A stretch of DNA of 64,000 nt from JBGTSJ01 sp041940305 (GCA_041940305.1 JBGTSJ010000004.1:273138-337137), one strand, 5' to 3'. Positions 11,506-19,644 are shown, numbered from the stretch's first letter. Notes: generated by a model from the letters alone, not told the origin. Made by a program: numbers and translations.

Positions 11506-12767
11506 TGCACCGTCAGGACACGCAACGCGGTTGGCTGTTGATCTGCATGAACGTCCTTTGCGGCGCCGCCCTCAATCCCGCCGGTGCGGCCCAGCCGGAC
11601 AACGACGCCGTTGCCGAAGTGCTGACCGGCCTGGACGTCCTCGAACAGGACCAGTTCCGCACGCTCCGCGGCCAGCGCGTCGGCCTGATCACCAACCATA
11701 CCGGGCGGAATCGGCACGGGATCAGCGCCGTGCAGTTGCTGCGCGATGCGCCGCATGTTGAACTCACGGCTCTGTTCAGCCCCGAGCACGGTTTTGCCGG
11801 CCAGCTTGATGTCTCCCGCATCGGAGACTCGCAGGACGCCGCCACCGGGCTGACGATCTACAGCCTGTACGGCGATACGCGCCGCCCGACCGCCGAGATG
11901 TTGGCCGAAGTGGATACGCTCGTCTTCGACATTCAGGATATCGGCACGCGCTTCTACACCTACATCTCCACGATGGGGGAAGCGATGAGCGCGGCGGCCG
12001 AGCATAGCACGCGCTTCGTTGTGCTGGATCGCCCAAATCCCATCAACGGCGTCGATATCGCCGGTCCCATGCTGGACTCCGGACGCGAGTCCTTCGTCGC
12101 CTTTCACTCGCTCCCGGTCCGCCACGGCATGACGATCGGCGAGCTGGCATCGATGTTCGAAGAGGAATTGCAGTTGGACCTCGACCTCGAAGTCATCACC
12201 TGCCGCAACTGGCAGCGCGGCGACTACTGGGAGGCGACCGGCCTCACCTGGGTCAATCCTTCGCCCAACATGCGGAGTCTGACGGAAGCGGTCCTGTATC
12301 CCGGTATCGGCCTGCTGGAGACCACCAATCTCTCGGTCGGTCGCGGCACCGATACGCCGTTTGAAGTCATCGGGGCGCCCTGGCTCGACGGACGCCGGCT
12401 GGCGGCCGAACTCCGGTCCCGCGGCATCCCCGGCGCTGCCTTCGTCCCGGTGGAGTTCACTCCGGAATCCAGCAAGTACGAGAACGAACTGTGTCACGGC
12501 ATCAACATCATCATCACCGACCGGGCCGCGTTTGAACCGGTAAGGACCGGGCTGGAGATCGCGAGGCTCCTGAGGCAATTGCACCCAAATGAATGGGAAG
12601 TCGATGCATTCCTCCGGCTCTCAGGCAATGCGGCCACCTTGGAAGCATTAAAGGCGGGAGAACCGGTTGATCGCCTGCTGCAGATTGCCGGAGAAGGTGT
12701 GGACGAGTATCGCCGGCGCCGCTCCAGGTACCTGCTGTATCCGGAAATGAATGGCGATCGACAATGA
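11505..12767 (+). CDS. NamZ-family exo-beta-N-acetylmuramidase (DUF1343, GH171), exported
   Basis: A 420-residue protein starting at the ATG overlapping the symporter stop. An N-terminal hydrophobic signal (LLICMNVLCGAALNPAGAA) indicates export. DUF1343 features are visible: GLITNHTGRNRHG, the FSPEHGFAG motif, VFDIQDIGTRFYTY, the VVLDRPNPINGV block and NPSPNMRS. Members of DUF1343 characterised in Bacillus subtilis (NamZ) and Tannerella remove terminal MurNAc from peptidoglycan fragments. Together with the adjacent importer, kinase and MurQ this gives release, uptake, phosphorylation and ether cleavage in one locus. Its stop overlaps the next start (ATGA at 12764). Confidence 0.88.
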   Translation: MHRQDTQRGWLLICMNVLCGAALNPAGAAQPDNDAVAEVLTGLDVLEQDQFRTLRGQRVGLITNHTGRNRHGISAVQLLRDAPHVELTALFSPEHGFAGQLDVSRIGDSQDAATGLTIYSLYGDTRRPTAEMLAEVDTLVFDIQDIGTRFYTYISTMGEAMSAAAEHSTRFVVLDRPNPINGVDIAGPMLDSGRESFVAFHSLPVRHGMTIGELASMFEEELQLDLDLEVITCRNWQRGDYWEATGLTWVNPSPNMRSLTEAVLYPGIGLLETTNLSVGRGTDTPFEVIGAPWLDGRRLAAELRSRGIPGAAFVPVEFTPESSKYENELCHGINIIITDRAAFEPVRTGLEIARLLRQLHPNEWEVDAFLRLSGNAATLEALKAGEPVDRLLQIAGEGVDEYRRRRSRYLLYPEMNGDRQ

Positions 12768-13957
12768 CGGTGGACGCAACACGAGTGCAGACCGGGCTTG
12801 AGCGGTGTCTGGCGGATCCGCCCCCGCTGCTGCACAGCGCCCGCTTTGGGCTGTTGATGAACCAGGCGTCTGTGGATCACCGCTGTCGCTACGCCTGCGA
12901 CCTGCTCGCGGAGAGATTCCCCGGCCGGTTGCGGGCGCTGTTCTCACCGCAGCATGGCCTGTGGTGCGAGCAGCAGGCGAATATGATCGAGTCGCCGCAC
13001 GGCCGCTATCCCCCGCTGGATCTGCCGCTCTTCAGCCTGTATGCGGACTCCCGCCGCCCCGCGCCGGAAATGCTGGACGGCCTGGACTGCCTGCTGGTCG
13101 ATCTTCAGGACGTCGGCACGCGCATCTACACATTCATCTGGACGATGCTCGAATGTCTCCACGCCTGCGCAGCAGCCGGGGTGGCTGTGATCGTGCTCGA
13201 TCGGCCCAACCCGTTGGGAGGCCGGATCATCGAAGGGCCGCTTCTCGATCCTGAGTTTCGCAGTTTCGTCGGCAATCATCCGATTCCGATGCGTCATGCT
13301 CTTACCCTGGGAGAGCTTGCAGGCCTGTTCATACGGGAACTGGCCATCGATTGCGACTTGCACGTCGTTCCGCTGACCGGATGGCGCCGCGAGATGCTCT
13401 TTGCCGATACCGGGCTCCCCTGGCTTCCCCCTTCTCCCAACATGCCACGGCTGGAGACGACCCTGGTCTATCCGGGACAGGTGCTGCTCGAAGGGACATC
13501 ACTCTCCGAAGGACGCGGCACCACGCTCCCCTTTGAAATCGCCGGAGCACCTGGAATCGATCCCTGGGAGCTCATCCGCGAAATGGAGCGATTCGAGTTT
13601 CCTGGCCTGCACCTGCGGCCTGCCCGCTTCATCCCCACCTTTGACAAGCACCACGGGCAGACCTGCGGAGGCGTCGCGCTCCACATCACCCAACCCAGCG
13701 CCGTTGGCTCGTTTCCCCTGTCCCTCGCCCTCATCGATGCCGCACGCCGGCTGTTTCCGGACGAGTTCCGTTGGCTTCCCCCTCCCTATGAATACGAGTC
13801 TCACCGGCCGCCGATCGATATCCTTTACGGTACCGATCGGCTTCGGAGCCGGTTGGAATCGGCAGCGCCGCTCAGCGCAGACGAGATCCACGAATTCGCA
13901 TTCTGCGACCAGGCCGCATGGAACCATCGCACGGCCGGCTGTCGCCTGTATGATTGA
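12764..13957 (+). CDS. Second NamZ-family (DUF1343) protein, apparently without a signal peptide
   Basis: A 397-residue DUF1343 paralogue coupled by ATGA overlap to the first copy. It shares VDLQDVGTRIYTF, VIVLDRPNPLGGR, PIPMRHALTLGELAGLF and PPSPNMPR, but its conserved motif is FSPQHGLWC rather than FSPEHGFAG, followed by QQANMIES. A PQHG..NMIE form marks a recurrent DUF1343 subgroup as far as I recall, so this is likely a different subfamily rather than a damaged copy. No signal peptide is evident at the N-terminus, which begins with polar residues, so it may act in the cytoplasm or be exported another way. Substrate preference may differ from the first copy. Confidence 0.85.
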   Translation: MTVDATRVQTGLERCLADPPPLLHSARFGLLMNQASVDHRCRYACDLLAERFPGRLRALFSPQHGLWCEQQANMIESPHGRYPPLDLPLFSLYADSRRPAPEMLDGLDCLLVDLQDVGTRIYTFIWTMLECLHACAAAGVAVIVLDRPNPLGGRIIEGPLLDPEFRSFVGNHPIPMRHALTLGELAGLFIRELAIDCDLHVVPLTGWRREMLFADTGLPWLPPSPNMPRLETTLVYPGQVLLEGTSLSEGRGTTLPFEIAGAPGIDPWELIREMERFEFPGLHLRPARFIPTFDKHHGQTCGGVALHITQPSAVGSFPLSLALIDAARRLFPDEFRWLPPPYEYESHRPPIDILYGTDRLRSRLESAAPLSADEIHEFAFCDQAAWNHRTAGCRLYD

Positions 13958-14019
13958 TCTCAGGCGGTCGCCGACCGATCACAGTCCCTCCATCTCCCGC
14001 CAGCACTTACGATCGCGAT

Positions 14020-14787
14020 ATGCCTGGACGCCCATTCGTTCTCGCCGAAACCACATGGGAGGTGGTCCGACGTACGCCCTATGAGGTCGCCATCCTGCCT
14101 TGGGGAGCGACAGAGGCGCATAACCGGCATTTGCCGTATGCGACTGATACGATTCAGGCCGAAGCCGTGGCCACCGAGTCCGCACGCCGCGCCTGGGAGG
14201 CCGGGGCGAAAGTCGTCGTTCTTCCGGGGGTCCCGTTCGGCGTCAATACCGGCCAGTTGGATGTGCCGCATTGTCTCAATATGAATCCCCGCACCCAGCT
14301 TCTCCTCCTCCGCGACCTCGCCGAGGTCCTGCAGCGGCATGGCGTGCGTAAGCTGCTCATCCTGAACGGGCATGGCGGGAACGACTTCCGGCAGATTATC
14401 CGTGAATTGCAGCCCGACTTTCGGCTGCTGCTCTGCCAGATCCACTGGTTCCGCTGCATCGATCCCGCGCCGTTCTTCGACTCTCCCGGCGATCACGCCG
14501 GTGAGCTCGAAACCAGTGTCATGCAGAAGCTGGCGCCTGAACTCGTCGGTCCCCTGCAGGAGGCGGGTCCCGGACGCGAGAAGCCTTTCCGCGTCCGCGG
14601 GTTCCGCGAAGGCTGGGCCTGGACGCAGCGCCGCTGGGACCAGGCCACCGAAGACACCGGCACCGGCGACCCCGCGGCGTCAACACCCGAAAAGGGGGAG
14701 CGATTCCTCGACGCGGTCTCCGCGCGGATCGCCGACTTTCTGGTCGAACTGGCCGCCGCCGATCCCGAGCAGTTGCACGAGCCTTGA
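14020..14787 (+). CDS. Creatininase-family amidohydrolase
   Basis: A 255-residue protein from the ATG at 14020; an in-frame TTG at 13954 would add 22 residues that do not resemble the family. Metal-site motifs of the creatininase/MftE family are visible: LPWGATEAHNRHLPYATD (Glu, His, Asp ligands), NGHGGNDFRQIIREL and the DHAGELETSVM segment with its Glu. Members hydrolyse cyclic or linear amides such as creatinine or formamidopyrimidines, usually with zinc. It lies 62 bases after the second NamZ gene on the same strand and may finish the operon, but a link to muropeptide catabolism is only suggested by position. Confidence 0.8.
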   Translation: MPGRPFVLAETTWEVVRRTPYEVAILPWGATEAHNRHLPYATDTIQAEAVATESARRAWEAGAKVVVLPGVPFGVNTGQLDVPHCLNMNPRTQLLLLRDLAEVLQRHGVRKLLILNGHGGNDFRQIIRELQPDFRLLLCQIHWFRCIDPAPFFDSPGDHAGELETSVMQKLAPELVGPLQEAGPGREKPFRVRGFREGWAWTQRRWDQATEDTGTGDPAASTPEKGERFLDAVSARIADFLVELAAADPEQLHEP

Positions 14788-14830
14788 TGTCGGGTGCGCC
14801 TCGGGGTGGAATCCGCTATTCCCTCGCCAC

Positions 14831-15290
14831 TCACCCTCGTCTCAGGTGCAGCTGCCGCAGCCGCAGGGCATTGTCGATGACTGAGATGGTGCTGAGGCTC
14901 ATGGCGGCGGCGGCGATCATGGGGCTCCGCAGCGGCCGAACGCCGGATACAGAATTTCGACCGCTATGGGGACTCCGGCGGCGTTCTACACAAAGGCAAA
15001 GAACAGCTTCTGGCGGATGTTCCGCATCACGGCGCGACTGAGCAGCACTCTGCGGACGATCCCCCGCGGGTCCCCTTTCACAGGCGTCATGTCGGTGCTC
15101 TCGATCGCAACATCGGTTCCGTTCCCCATGGCAATCCCGACATCTGCCGCCGACCGCGCGGGAGTGTCGTTGATGCCTTCGCCCGCCATCGCCACGATGC
15201 GCCCCTCGCTGCGGAGGGATGCCACCTTTCGGCGTTTGTCGTCCCGACTGGCGGCGGCCGCGTAGATCTTCGTTCGGGAGCGTGCGCCCC
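14831..15290 (-). pseudogene. Remnant of a heavy-metal (CopA-like) P-type ATPase C-terminus
   Basis: Translation of the minus strand gives the hinge region of P1B ATPases (VAMAGEGIND, then ADVGIAMGNGTDVAIES) followed by RNIRQKLFFAFV, and finally the last-helix signature SPMIAAAAMSLSTISVIDNA. The gene is broken. An amber codon at 14986-14988 replaces the expected Tyr after FFAFV, and the last helix is in a different frame from the preceding part, so at least one frameshift is present. Nothing resembling the ATPase core (DKTGT) or metal-binding domains remains upstream. It is a decayed 3' fragment, unlikely to be functional. Confidence 0.8.
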
Positions 15291-15496
15291 ACGCTCGCTG
15301 CGGCCCGGGCGTAGTCCCCTGTCGGCATTCGGATTGCCCGATAGGAAAAGGGGGGACTGACCGACGGCGAGAGTAGTACTCGGCACATGAACAGCTATCG
15401 CGCACGCCTGCCGAAAACTTAGGCATCGGCTGGTTTTCGGCGGGGCTTCATGGTTAAATTTCCTTGCTTAAGATTCTCGCCGTCTTTCCCGTGCGG

Positions 15497-15516
15497 CGGC
15501 AGGTGCGTACCTGCCG
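15497..15516. repeat. Perfect hairpin upstream of the DUF1559 gene
   Basis: CGGCAGGT, a four-base loop and ACCTGCCG form an 8-bp perfect stem 35 bases before the ATG of the prepilin-like gene. The CGGCAG/CTGCCG ends match the hairpins inside the molybdoenzyme gene, so it is probably the same repeat family. It could also act on expression of the downstream gene. Confidence 0.5.
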
Positions 15517-15550
15517 GCGCATTCTCATCATCTCAAGCGGAGGTACTTCC

Positions 15551-16555
15551 ATGTCAATGCGTGTGTCGCGTGCGCGCGGTTTCACGTTGATTGAACTGCT
15601 GGTGGTGATCGCGATCATCGCGATCCTGATTGCCCTGCTGCTGCCGGCGGTGCAGCAGGCGCGCGAGGCCGCACGCCGAACGGAGTGCAAGAACAATCTG
15701 AAGCAGATCGGGCTGGCTTTGCACAATTACCACGACACTTTCAACACGCTGCCGCCAGGGCAGGTTCGGGGCAACGTGGCGTCGACGCACACTCAGATCC
15801 TGCCGTATCTCGATCAGGCCAACGTGTCGAACTTGTTCAACTGGTCGTACGCGATGACCGACACCCGGAATGTTGCGGCGACGACGCAGAATCTCAATGT
15901 CTTCCAGTGTCCCTCCGATCCTTCAGGAGGCTTTGTGACGTGGCCCACGGGTTCGGCGAGTACAGCAGGTCGCACGAACTACGTGCAGAACATGGGACTG
16001 GCGACGACCTACTTCGACACGGCCCCGTCGGGGCCGGGCAATTCGGCGGTGTTCATCGCCGGCAAGGGGATCAAATTCCGGGACCTGACGGACGGACTCT
16101 CGAGTACGGCAATGTTCGCCGAGATCAAGCGGGGGCAGGGGGCCGGCGTGACGGTGAGCTCCGGCATCGGTCCGGGAAGCCCGGAAGACTACAGCGCGCC
16201 GGTCTATCTGACGCCGTCTGCGCTGGGGTTCATCAACTACCCGTACAATCCGGCGCAGTGCAACATCTCGTCGACGACGCAGAACCGGTTTCGCGGCCGA
16301 GGCAACCAATTCTATCGCGGCCTGACGATCTATACGTTCTATAACCACACGCTGACGCCAAACTCGACGTTCCGAGATTGCGTTACGGCGGTGAACTTCG
16401 CGGAAGGACACATGGCGACCCGCAGCTACCACGTGGGGGGCTCTCAGGTCGTGCTCGGAGACGGAGCGGTTCGGTTCATCAGCGACAGCATCGACGGTCC
16501 GCTCTGGCAGGGTGTGGGCACTCGTTCCGGCAACGAAGTCCTCGGCGAGTTCTGA
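15551..16555 (+). CDS. DUF1559 prepilin-like protein with N-terminal methylation motif
   Basis: A 334-residue protein with a type IV pilin/pseudopilin N-terminus: a short basic leader, the GFTLIELLVVIAIIAILIAL helix and the cleavage site before Phe. The helix is followed by LLPAVQQAREAARR, the diagnostic DUF1559 continuation, and ends with an H-X9-DG type segment (HVGGSQVVLGDGAVRFI). The ATG at 15551 is used because the methylation motif normally sits about ten residues in. This family is massively expanded in planctomycetes; the role is unknown and a surface or secretion-associated function is inferred. The downstream lipoprotein gene is its usual companion. Confidence 0.93.
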   Translation: MSMRVSRARGFTLIELLVVIAIIAILIALLLPAVQQAREAARRTECKNNLKQIGLALHNYHDTFNTLPPGQVRGNVASTHTQILPYLDQANVSNLFNWSYAMTDTRNVAATTQNLNVFQCPSDPSGGFVTWPTGSASTAGRTNYVQNMGLATTYFDTAPSGPGNSAVFIAGKGIKFRDLTDGLSSTAMFAEIKRGQGAGVTVSSGIGPGSPEDYSAPVYLTPSALGFINYPYNPAQCNISSTTQNRFRGRGNQFYRGLTIYTFYNHTLTPNSTFRDCVTAVNFAEGHMATRSYHVGGSQVVLGDGAVRFISDSIDGPLWQGVGTRSGNEVLGEF

Positions 16556-16662
16556 GCTGCTGATCCGAATCCCTGGCGGCGGGGCGGCGCCTTCCCGGTG
16601 GAGGGCGGCCGCCGTTTCTTCATTGGCTGGGCTCCAATACTCTGGAGATCGGAGGTACATCG

Positions 16663-17100
16663 ATGCGCGAGACGAAATGGGGGCTGATGGTGGTGCTGAC
16701 GCTCGGCTGCGGCCCCTCGGGACCGGAGATCGTCCCGATTGAAACGGCGCCCGTTACCGGCACGGCAACGTATGAGGGCAGACCGCTGGAGGACTACCGC
16801 GTTTTCTTTTACAACGGCGAGCATCCGGCGCAGGAACCGGCGACGGGCCGGATCGATGCGGAGGGGCGATTCACGCTGTCCGTCCGCGAGCCAAACGATG
16901 GCGCGATGGTCGGCTCCAACCGGATCTGGTTTACTTACGATCCGGAGCTGCCGGAGGAGATCCCGGGGAACGAGATGGGGCTCGCCCCACCCCCTCCGAA
17001 GGTCGATCTGCCCGAGCAGTTCCGTAGCAGTGAGACGTCCCAACTCACGGTCGATGTGCCGGCCGGCGGGCTTGTCCACTACAAGATCGAGCTGCCGTAG
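16663..17100 (+). CDS. Small lipoprotein, carboxypeptidase-regulatory-like domain
   Basis: A 145-residue protein with a lipoprotein signal (LTLGC, Cys at about residue 16) and one beta-sandwich-like domain: VTGTATYEGRPLEDYRVFF, then GRIDAEGRFTLSV and a terminal DVPAGGLVHYKIELP. This pattern is typical of the short transthyretin/CNA-B-like lipoproteins found directly after DUF1559 genes in planctomycetes. It lies 107 bases downstream of the DUF1559 gene on the same strand. Function is unknown; it is probably attached to a membrane facing the periplasm. Confidence 0.75.
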   Translation: MRETKWGLMVVLTLGCGPSGPEIVPIETAPVTGTATYEGRPLEDYRVFFYNGEHPAQEPATGRIDAEGRFTLSVREPNDGAMVGSNRIWFTYDPELPEEIPGNEMGLAPPPPKVDLPEQFRSSETSQLTVDVPAGGLVHYKIELP

Positions 17101-17119
17101 ACCGCTGCGTTGCTTGTTC

Positions 17120-17285
17120 TCCAGCTGTGGCGTTCGCCGGTTCGCCGGCGAGCGCCTCCGGCCGGAGGATGTTGAGGTCGTGGCCGTGGTCGGCGGTAAC
17201 GATGAGCAGCGATTCGATCCAGCTACTGCAGGCTTCGACCCAGTCGGTGATGCCTGGGCCAACCAGAACATTAACCTCGTGTTAA
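17120..17285 (-). pseudogene. Fragment resembling an alkaline phosphatase-family C-terminal region
   Basis: The minus strand reads DWVEACSSWIESLLIVTADH followed by GHDLNILRPEALAG. The WIESLLIVTADHGHDL stretch is the metal-binding His region of alkaline phosphatases, and the trailing PEALAG also fits planctomycete members. There is no start, no remaining domain on either side, and the fragment runs into the opposite-strand lipoprotein gene, so it is a remnant only. Confidence 0.5.
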
Positions 17286-17724
17286 CCAGCTTTGTGCAAA
17301 TCGTGTGCAAAGACGACAGCCCGGTTAGGCGGGGCGCGACTTTCACGCTTGACGGCTGTTGATTCTGAGCCCCGTGTTCGTAGAGGGTCCCTTCCGAGGA
17401 GGGGAACACTAAACCAAATCCATCGAGCGGGCCGTGTTTTCTTCGACAAGTACCTGAAGAACGGACTGCCGCGTGCTGCGTATCCAACACCGAGCTTGAG
17501 GTGCACGCAGCATACCAGATGGTGTGCGTTGCTCTGATCCAGTGGAGCTCCAGCACGATCTCCGATCATGCTGGAGCTCCACTCTGCTTGACGTTTGCGA
17601 ACGCCTCGGGCTGCTCTTGCATCGGAGTGGCAAGCCCTTCCCATCTGTCCCGCGTGGCGGACCTCCGAAGGACGCTCTCGATAATTGCCTGAGGAGTCCG
17701 CCTGCCAGTCGAGTCTCGGCGGGC
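17286..17724. other. Gene-free stretch with one strong hairpin
   Basis: No ORF here has recognisable features. The only clear structure is a hairpin at 17541-17583 with 17-base arms (16 matches) reading AGTGGAGCTCCAGCA on both sides of a short loop. Convergent gene ends lie either side (the lipoprotein and M56 genes), so the hairpin may terminate transcription or be another dispersed palindrome. Confidence 0.5.
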
Positions 17725-19107
17725 CTAATCGTTGTCAGGCTCCTCCGCCTGATCATCATCGTCATCATCCTCCTCTTCGTGTTCCAGCACCTTCCTCAGC
17801 AGCGTGCCGTCCTCAGCAATCTCAATGTCATAGAGCAGTTCCTTCCCGTTCTTCTCGAACTCCACATCGGCGCAGTAGATCACGCGGCCATTTTCAGTCT
17901 CCTGCTCGAGTTCCTCGATCTCTCCTCCCTGGGCCTCGCGCATGAGGGTCTCATGAACCGGCTCGGGCAGATCTTCCAGCTTGACCGGCTTCTCCTGCTC
18001 ATCATCGCCGTCGTCTTCTCCGGACTCGCCTTCAGTTTCGTCGTCCTCAGCGGCCGGAGCATCGGAGAGGATCGCTGCCGAAGCGAGCGGCACGTCGCTA
18101 TTGGCCGCTTGCGCGCGGCAGACGAGAACGAGTGCACAGCCGAGCAGAACCGGGATGTGCCACCAGGAGAGACGATAGCTGACCTGTGAGCTGGCGATCA
18201 TTTGAAATCTCCTGAGGGTCAAGGACGTGCCGCCAAACGAGCTGGTCCATACGGGGAGCAGCGAGCGCTCGGCCTGCATAAACTCCAGAGTCTTCAGCAC
18301 TGCGGCGGCATACACATCGCGCGCCGCGAGCTTCTCGCGGAGCACGAGTGCGTCACAACAGGCCTCCTGGGCCATCCTCATCCGTCGCCGGGCGATCCAG
18401 ACGAGCGGGTGCCACCAGAAGCAGCCCGCGATGAGCAAGGCCAGCACGTTCGTCCGTTCATCGCGACGGAGGAAGTGAGCAATCTCGTGACTGACAACGC
18501 AGCGCAGTTCGTCATCCGTGAATTCGTCGACCAAATGGCGTGGCAGCACGATCGTCGGCAATCCGCCAGAAACATAAAGCAGCGGTGAAATGCGTCCGGC
18601 CGCGACGATGAAGCGGGGACGGTGAACGAGACCGAATGCCTCGGCGCATTCAGACCCGATTACCTCGACGCGTGGATCCTTGGAGTGCCCGACAGCGATG
18701 ATGCGGCGAAGGAGGCGGCGCTGGCGCCCCACCAGCAGACTGAAGATTCCGGTCCCGGCTGCGCTGACACCGATGACCACAGCTCGCCACTCAACAATGC
18801 CGGCGCGGCTCGCTGAATCACCGATCAATCCGCGTGAGTCGTGGTGGGAGTCAGATCGCTTCCCAGACCATGGCGTGTCGGTCCGATGTCCGCCAGACAA
18901 TTGCTGGCTACTAAGGCCCCCCGGAAGGATCTTCAGATCTACGATCGCCGGCGCAACGAACTGGAGCAGCACGAGCACCCACAGACAGTGCCGCAACTCG
19001 GCCTGACGGCGCACGAAGGGGACAGTTTCCGCCACTCTGACAGTCATTCCGAGCACTACCGCCGCCAGCGAGCTGTAAATCACTGTGTTGAAAACGCTCT
19101 CGATCAT
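17725..19107 (-). CDS. BlaR1/M56-family membrane metallopeptidase with acidic C-terminal domain
   Basis: A 460-residue integral membrane protease of the antirepressor type. N-terminal membrane helices precede a gluzincin core with SHEIAHFLRRDE and a downstream QEACCDALVL (HExxH plus ExxxD), as in BlaR1/MecR1. A further membrane helix (WWHIPVLLGCALVLVC) is followed by a long acidic tail (about residues 345-460) ending in an Asp/Glu run, with a segment resembling a PepSY-like fold. The tail has no penicillin-sensor serine motifs, so the signal is not obviously a beta-lactam. The start at 19107 leaves 7 bases after the blaI-like stop; an ATG at 19137 would overlap that gene by 23 bases. Presumably it cleaves the BlaI partner on sensing its ligand. 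Confidence 0.85.
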   Translation of the reverse strand: MIESVFNTVIYSSLAAVVLGMTVRVAETVPFVRRQAELRHCLWVLVLLQFVAPAIVDLKILPGGLSSQQLSGGHRTDTPWSGKRSDSHHDSRGLIGDSASRAGIVEWRAVVIGVSAAGTGIFSLLVGRQRRLLRRIIAVGHSKDPRVEVIGSECAEAFGLVHRPRFIVAAGRISPLLYVSGGLPTIVLPRHLVDEFTDDELRCVVSHEIAHFLRRDERTNVLALLIAGCFWWHPLVWIARRRMRMAQEACCDALVLREKLAARDVYAAAVLKTLEFMQAERSLLPVWTSSFGGTSLTLRRFQMIASSQVSYRLSWWHIPVLLGCALVLVCRAQAANSDVPLASAAILSDAPAAEDDETEGESGEDDGDDEQEKPVKLEDLPEPVHETLMREAQGGEIEELEQETENGRVIYCADVEFEKNGKELLYDIEIAEDGTLLRKVLEHEEEDDDDDDQAEEPDND

Positions 19108-19114
19108 GGCTGGC

Positions 19115-19498
19115 TCACTTCGATCGCAGGCTGTCAATAATCCGCCGAATCGCGACGCGGTCGCGCGGAGTCAGCTCCGTATGCTCCACCAGTGCGAGAA
19201 CCATGGGAGCGACCGCTCCGTCGAAGTGGCTGTCCGCCAGCTTCTGGAGCTGCTGACCCACAAACGCTTCCCGTGACAGCACAGCAGAGAAGCGATGAGC
19301 GAACCGGCTGCGGTCGCACGACACGAGGTTCTTGTCGCTCAGACGCTCCAGCAGGCTCTTGACCGTGGCGTGCAGAGCGGCGGTGTGCTCGCCGTAGAGC
19401 TCGAACACGATATCGCGGATCTCGCTGGCACCGTGATCCCAGAGAACGTTGAGGATCGACAACTCGGTGTCAGTCACTTCAGCGGGCGAACGCGGCAC
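19115..19498 (-). CDS. BlaI/MecI-family transcriptional repressor
   Basis: A 127-residue winged-helix repressor. The start is taken as GTG at 19498 because a perfect AGGAGG (19503-19508) lies four bases upstream and the protein then begins PRSPAEVTDTELSILNVLW, the usual BlaI opening. The DNA-binding helix region (ASEIRDIVFELYG, then AALHATVKSLLERLSDK) and the C-terminal dimerisation part are present. Longer open-frame starts extend into the promoter. It is followed directly by the M56 peptidase that should inactivate it, making a two-gene autoregulated switch. The genes it controls beyond its own operon cannot be read from the window. Confidence 0.88.
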   Translation of the reverse strand: MPRSPAEVTDTELSILNVLWDHGASEIRDIVFELYGEHTAALHATVKSLLERLSDKNLVSCDRSRFAHRFSAVLSREAFVGQQLQKLADSHFDGAVAPMVLALVEHTELTPRDRVAIRRIIDSLRSK

Positions 19499-19502
19499 AA
19501 CG

Positions 19503-19555
19503 CCTCCTCTCAGGCAGACCGCCTGATATTCTAATGCAGCCTGCCTGAGAGTCAA
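19503..19555 (-). promoter_or_regulatory. Promoter, palindromic operator and RBS of the blaI-M56 operon
   Basis: On the minus strand TTGACT (19550-19555) and TAGAAT (19528-19533) are 16 bases apart, a good sigma70-like promoter. A dyad TCAGGC-5 nt-GCCTGA (19510-19526) lies just downstream of the -10, and CTCAGGCAG recurs as a 9-base inverted pair spanning the -10 region. AGGAGG at 19503-19508 sets the GTG start. Location and symmetry fit autorepression by the BlaI-like protein; binding is inferred. Confidence 0.6.
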
Positions 19556-19569
19556 TCGTATTGCCCGCG

Positions 19570-19644
19570 CTACACAGTGACGGCCATTGTGAGGACGATC
19601 ACGACGACCAAGGCGACTCGAAAGGGGGTCTCGCTTGGCATCAT
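19570..19644 (-). pseudogene. Possible N-terminal remnant of a small membrane-protein gene
   Basis: The frame reads MMPSETPFRVALVVVIVLT and then stops after five more residues. The opening resembles the first helix of planctomycete isoprenylcysteine methyltransferase-like proteins, but only 24 residues remain. The rest of the 350-base interval up to 19909 shows nothing else recognisable. Confidence 0.3.

Noticed and set aside
11247..12584. 445-codon open frame antisense to the first NamZ gene
   Set aside because: Shadow frame; DUF1343 motifs are all on the plus strand and the overlap coupling of starts and stops supports that strand.
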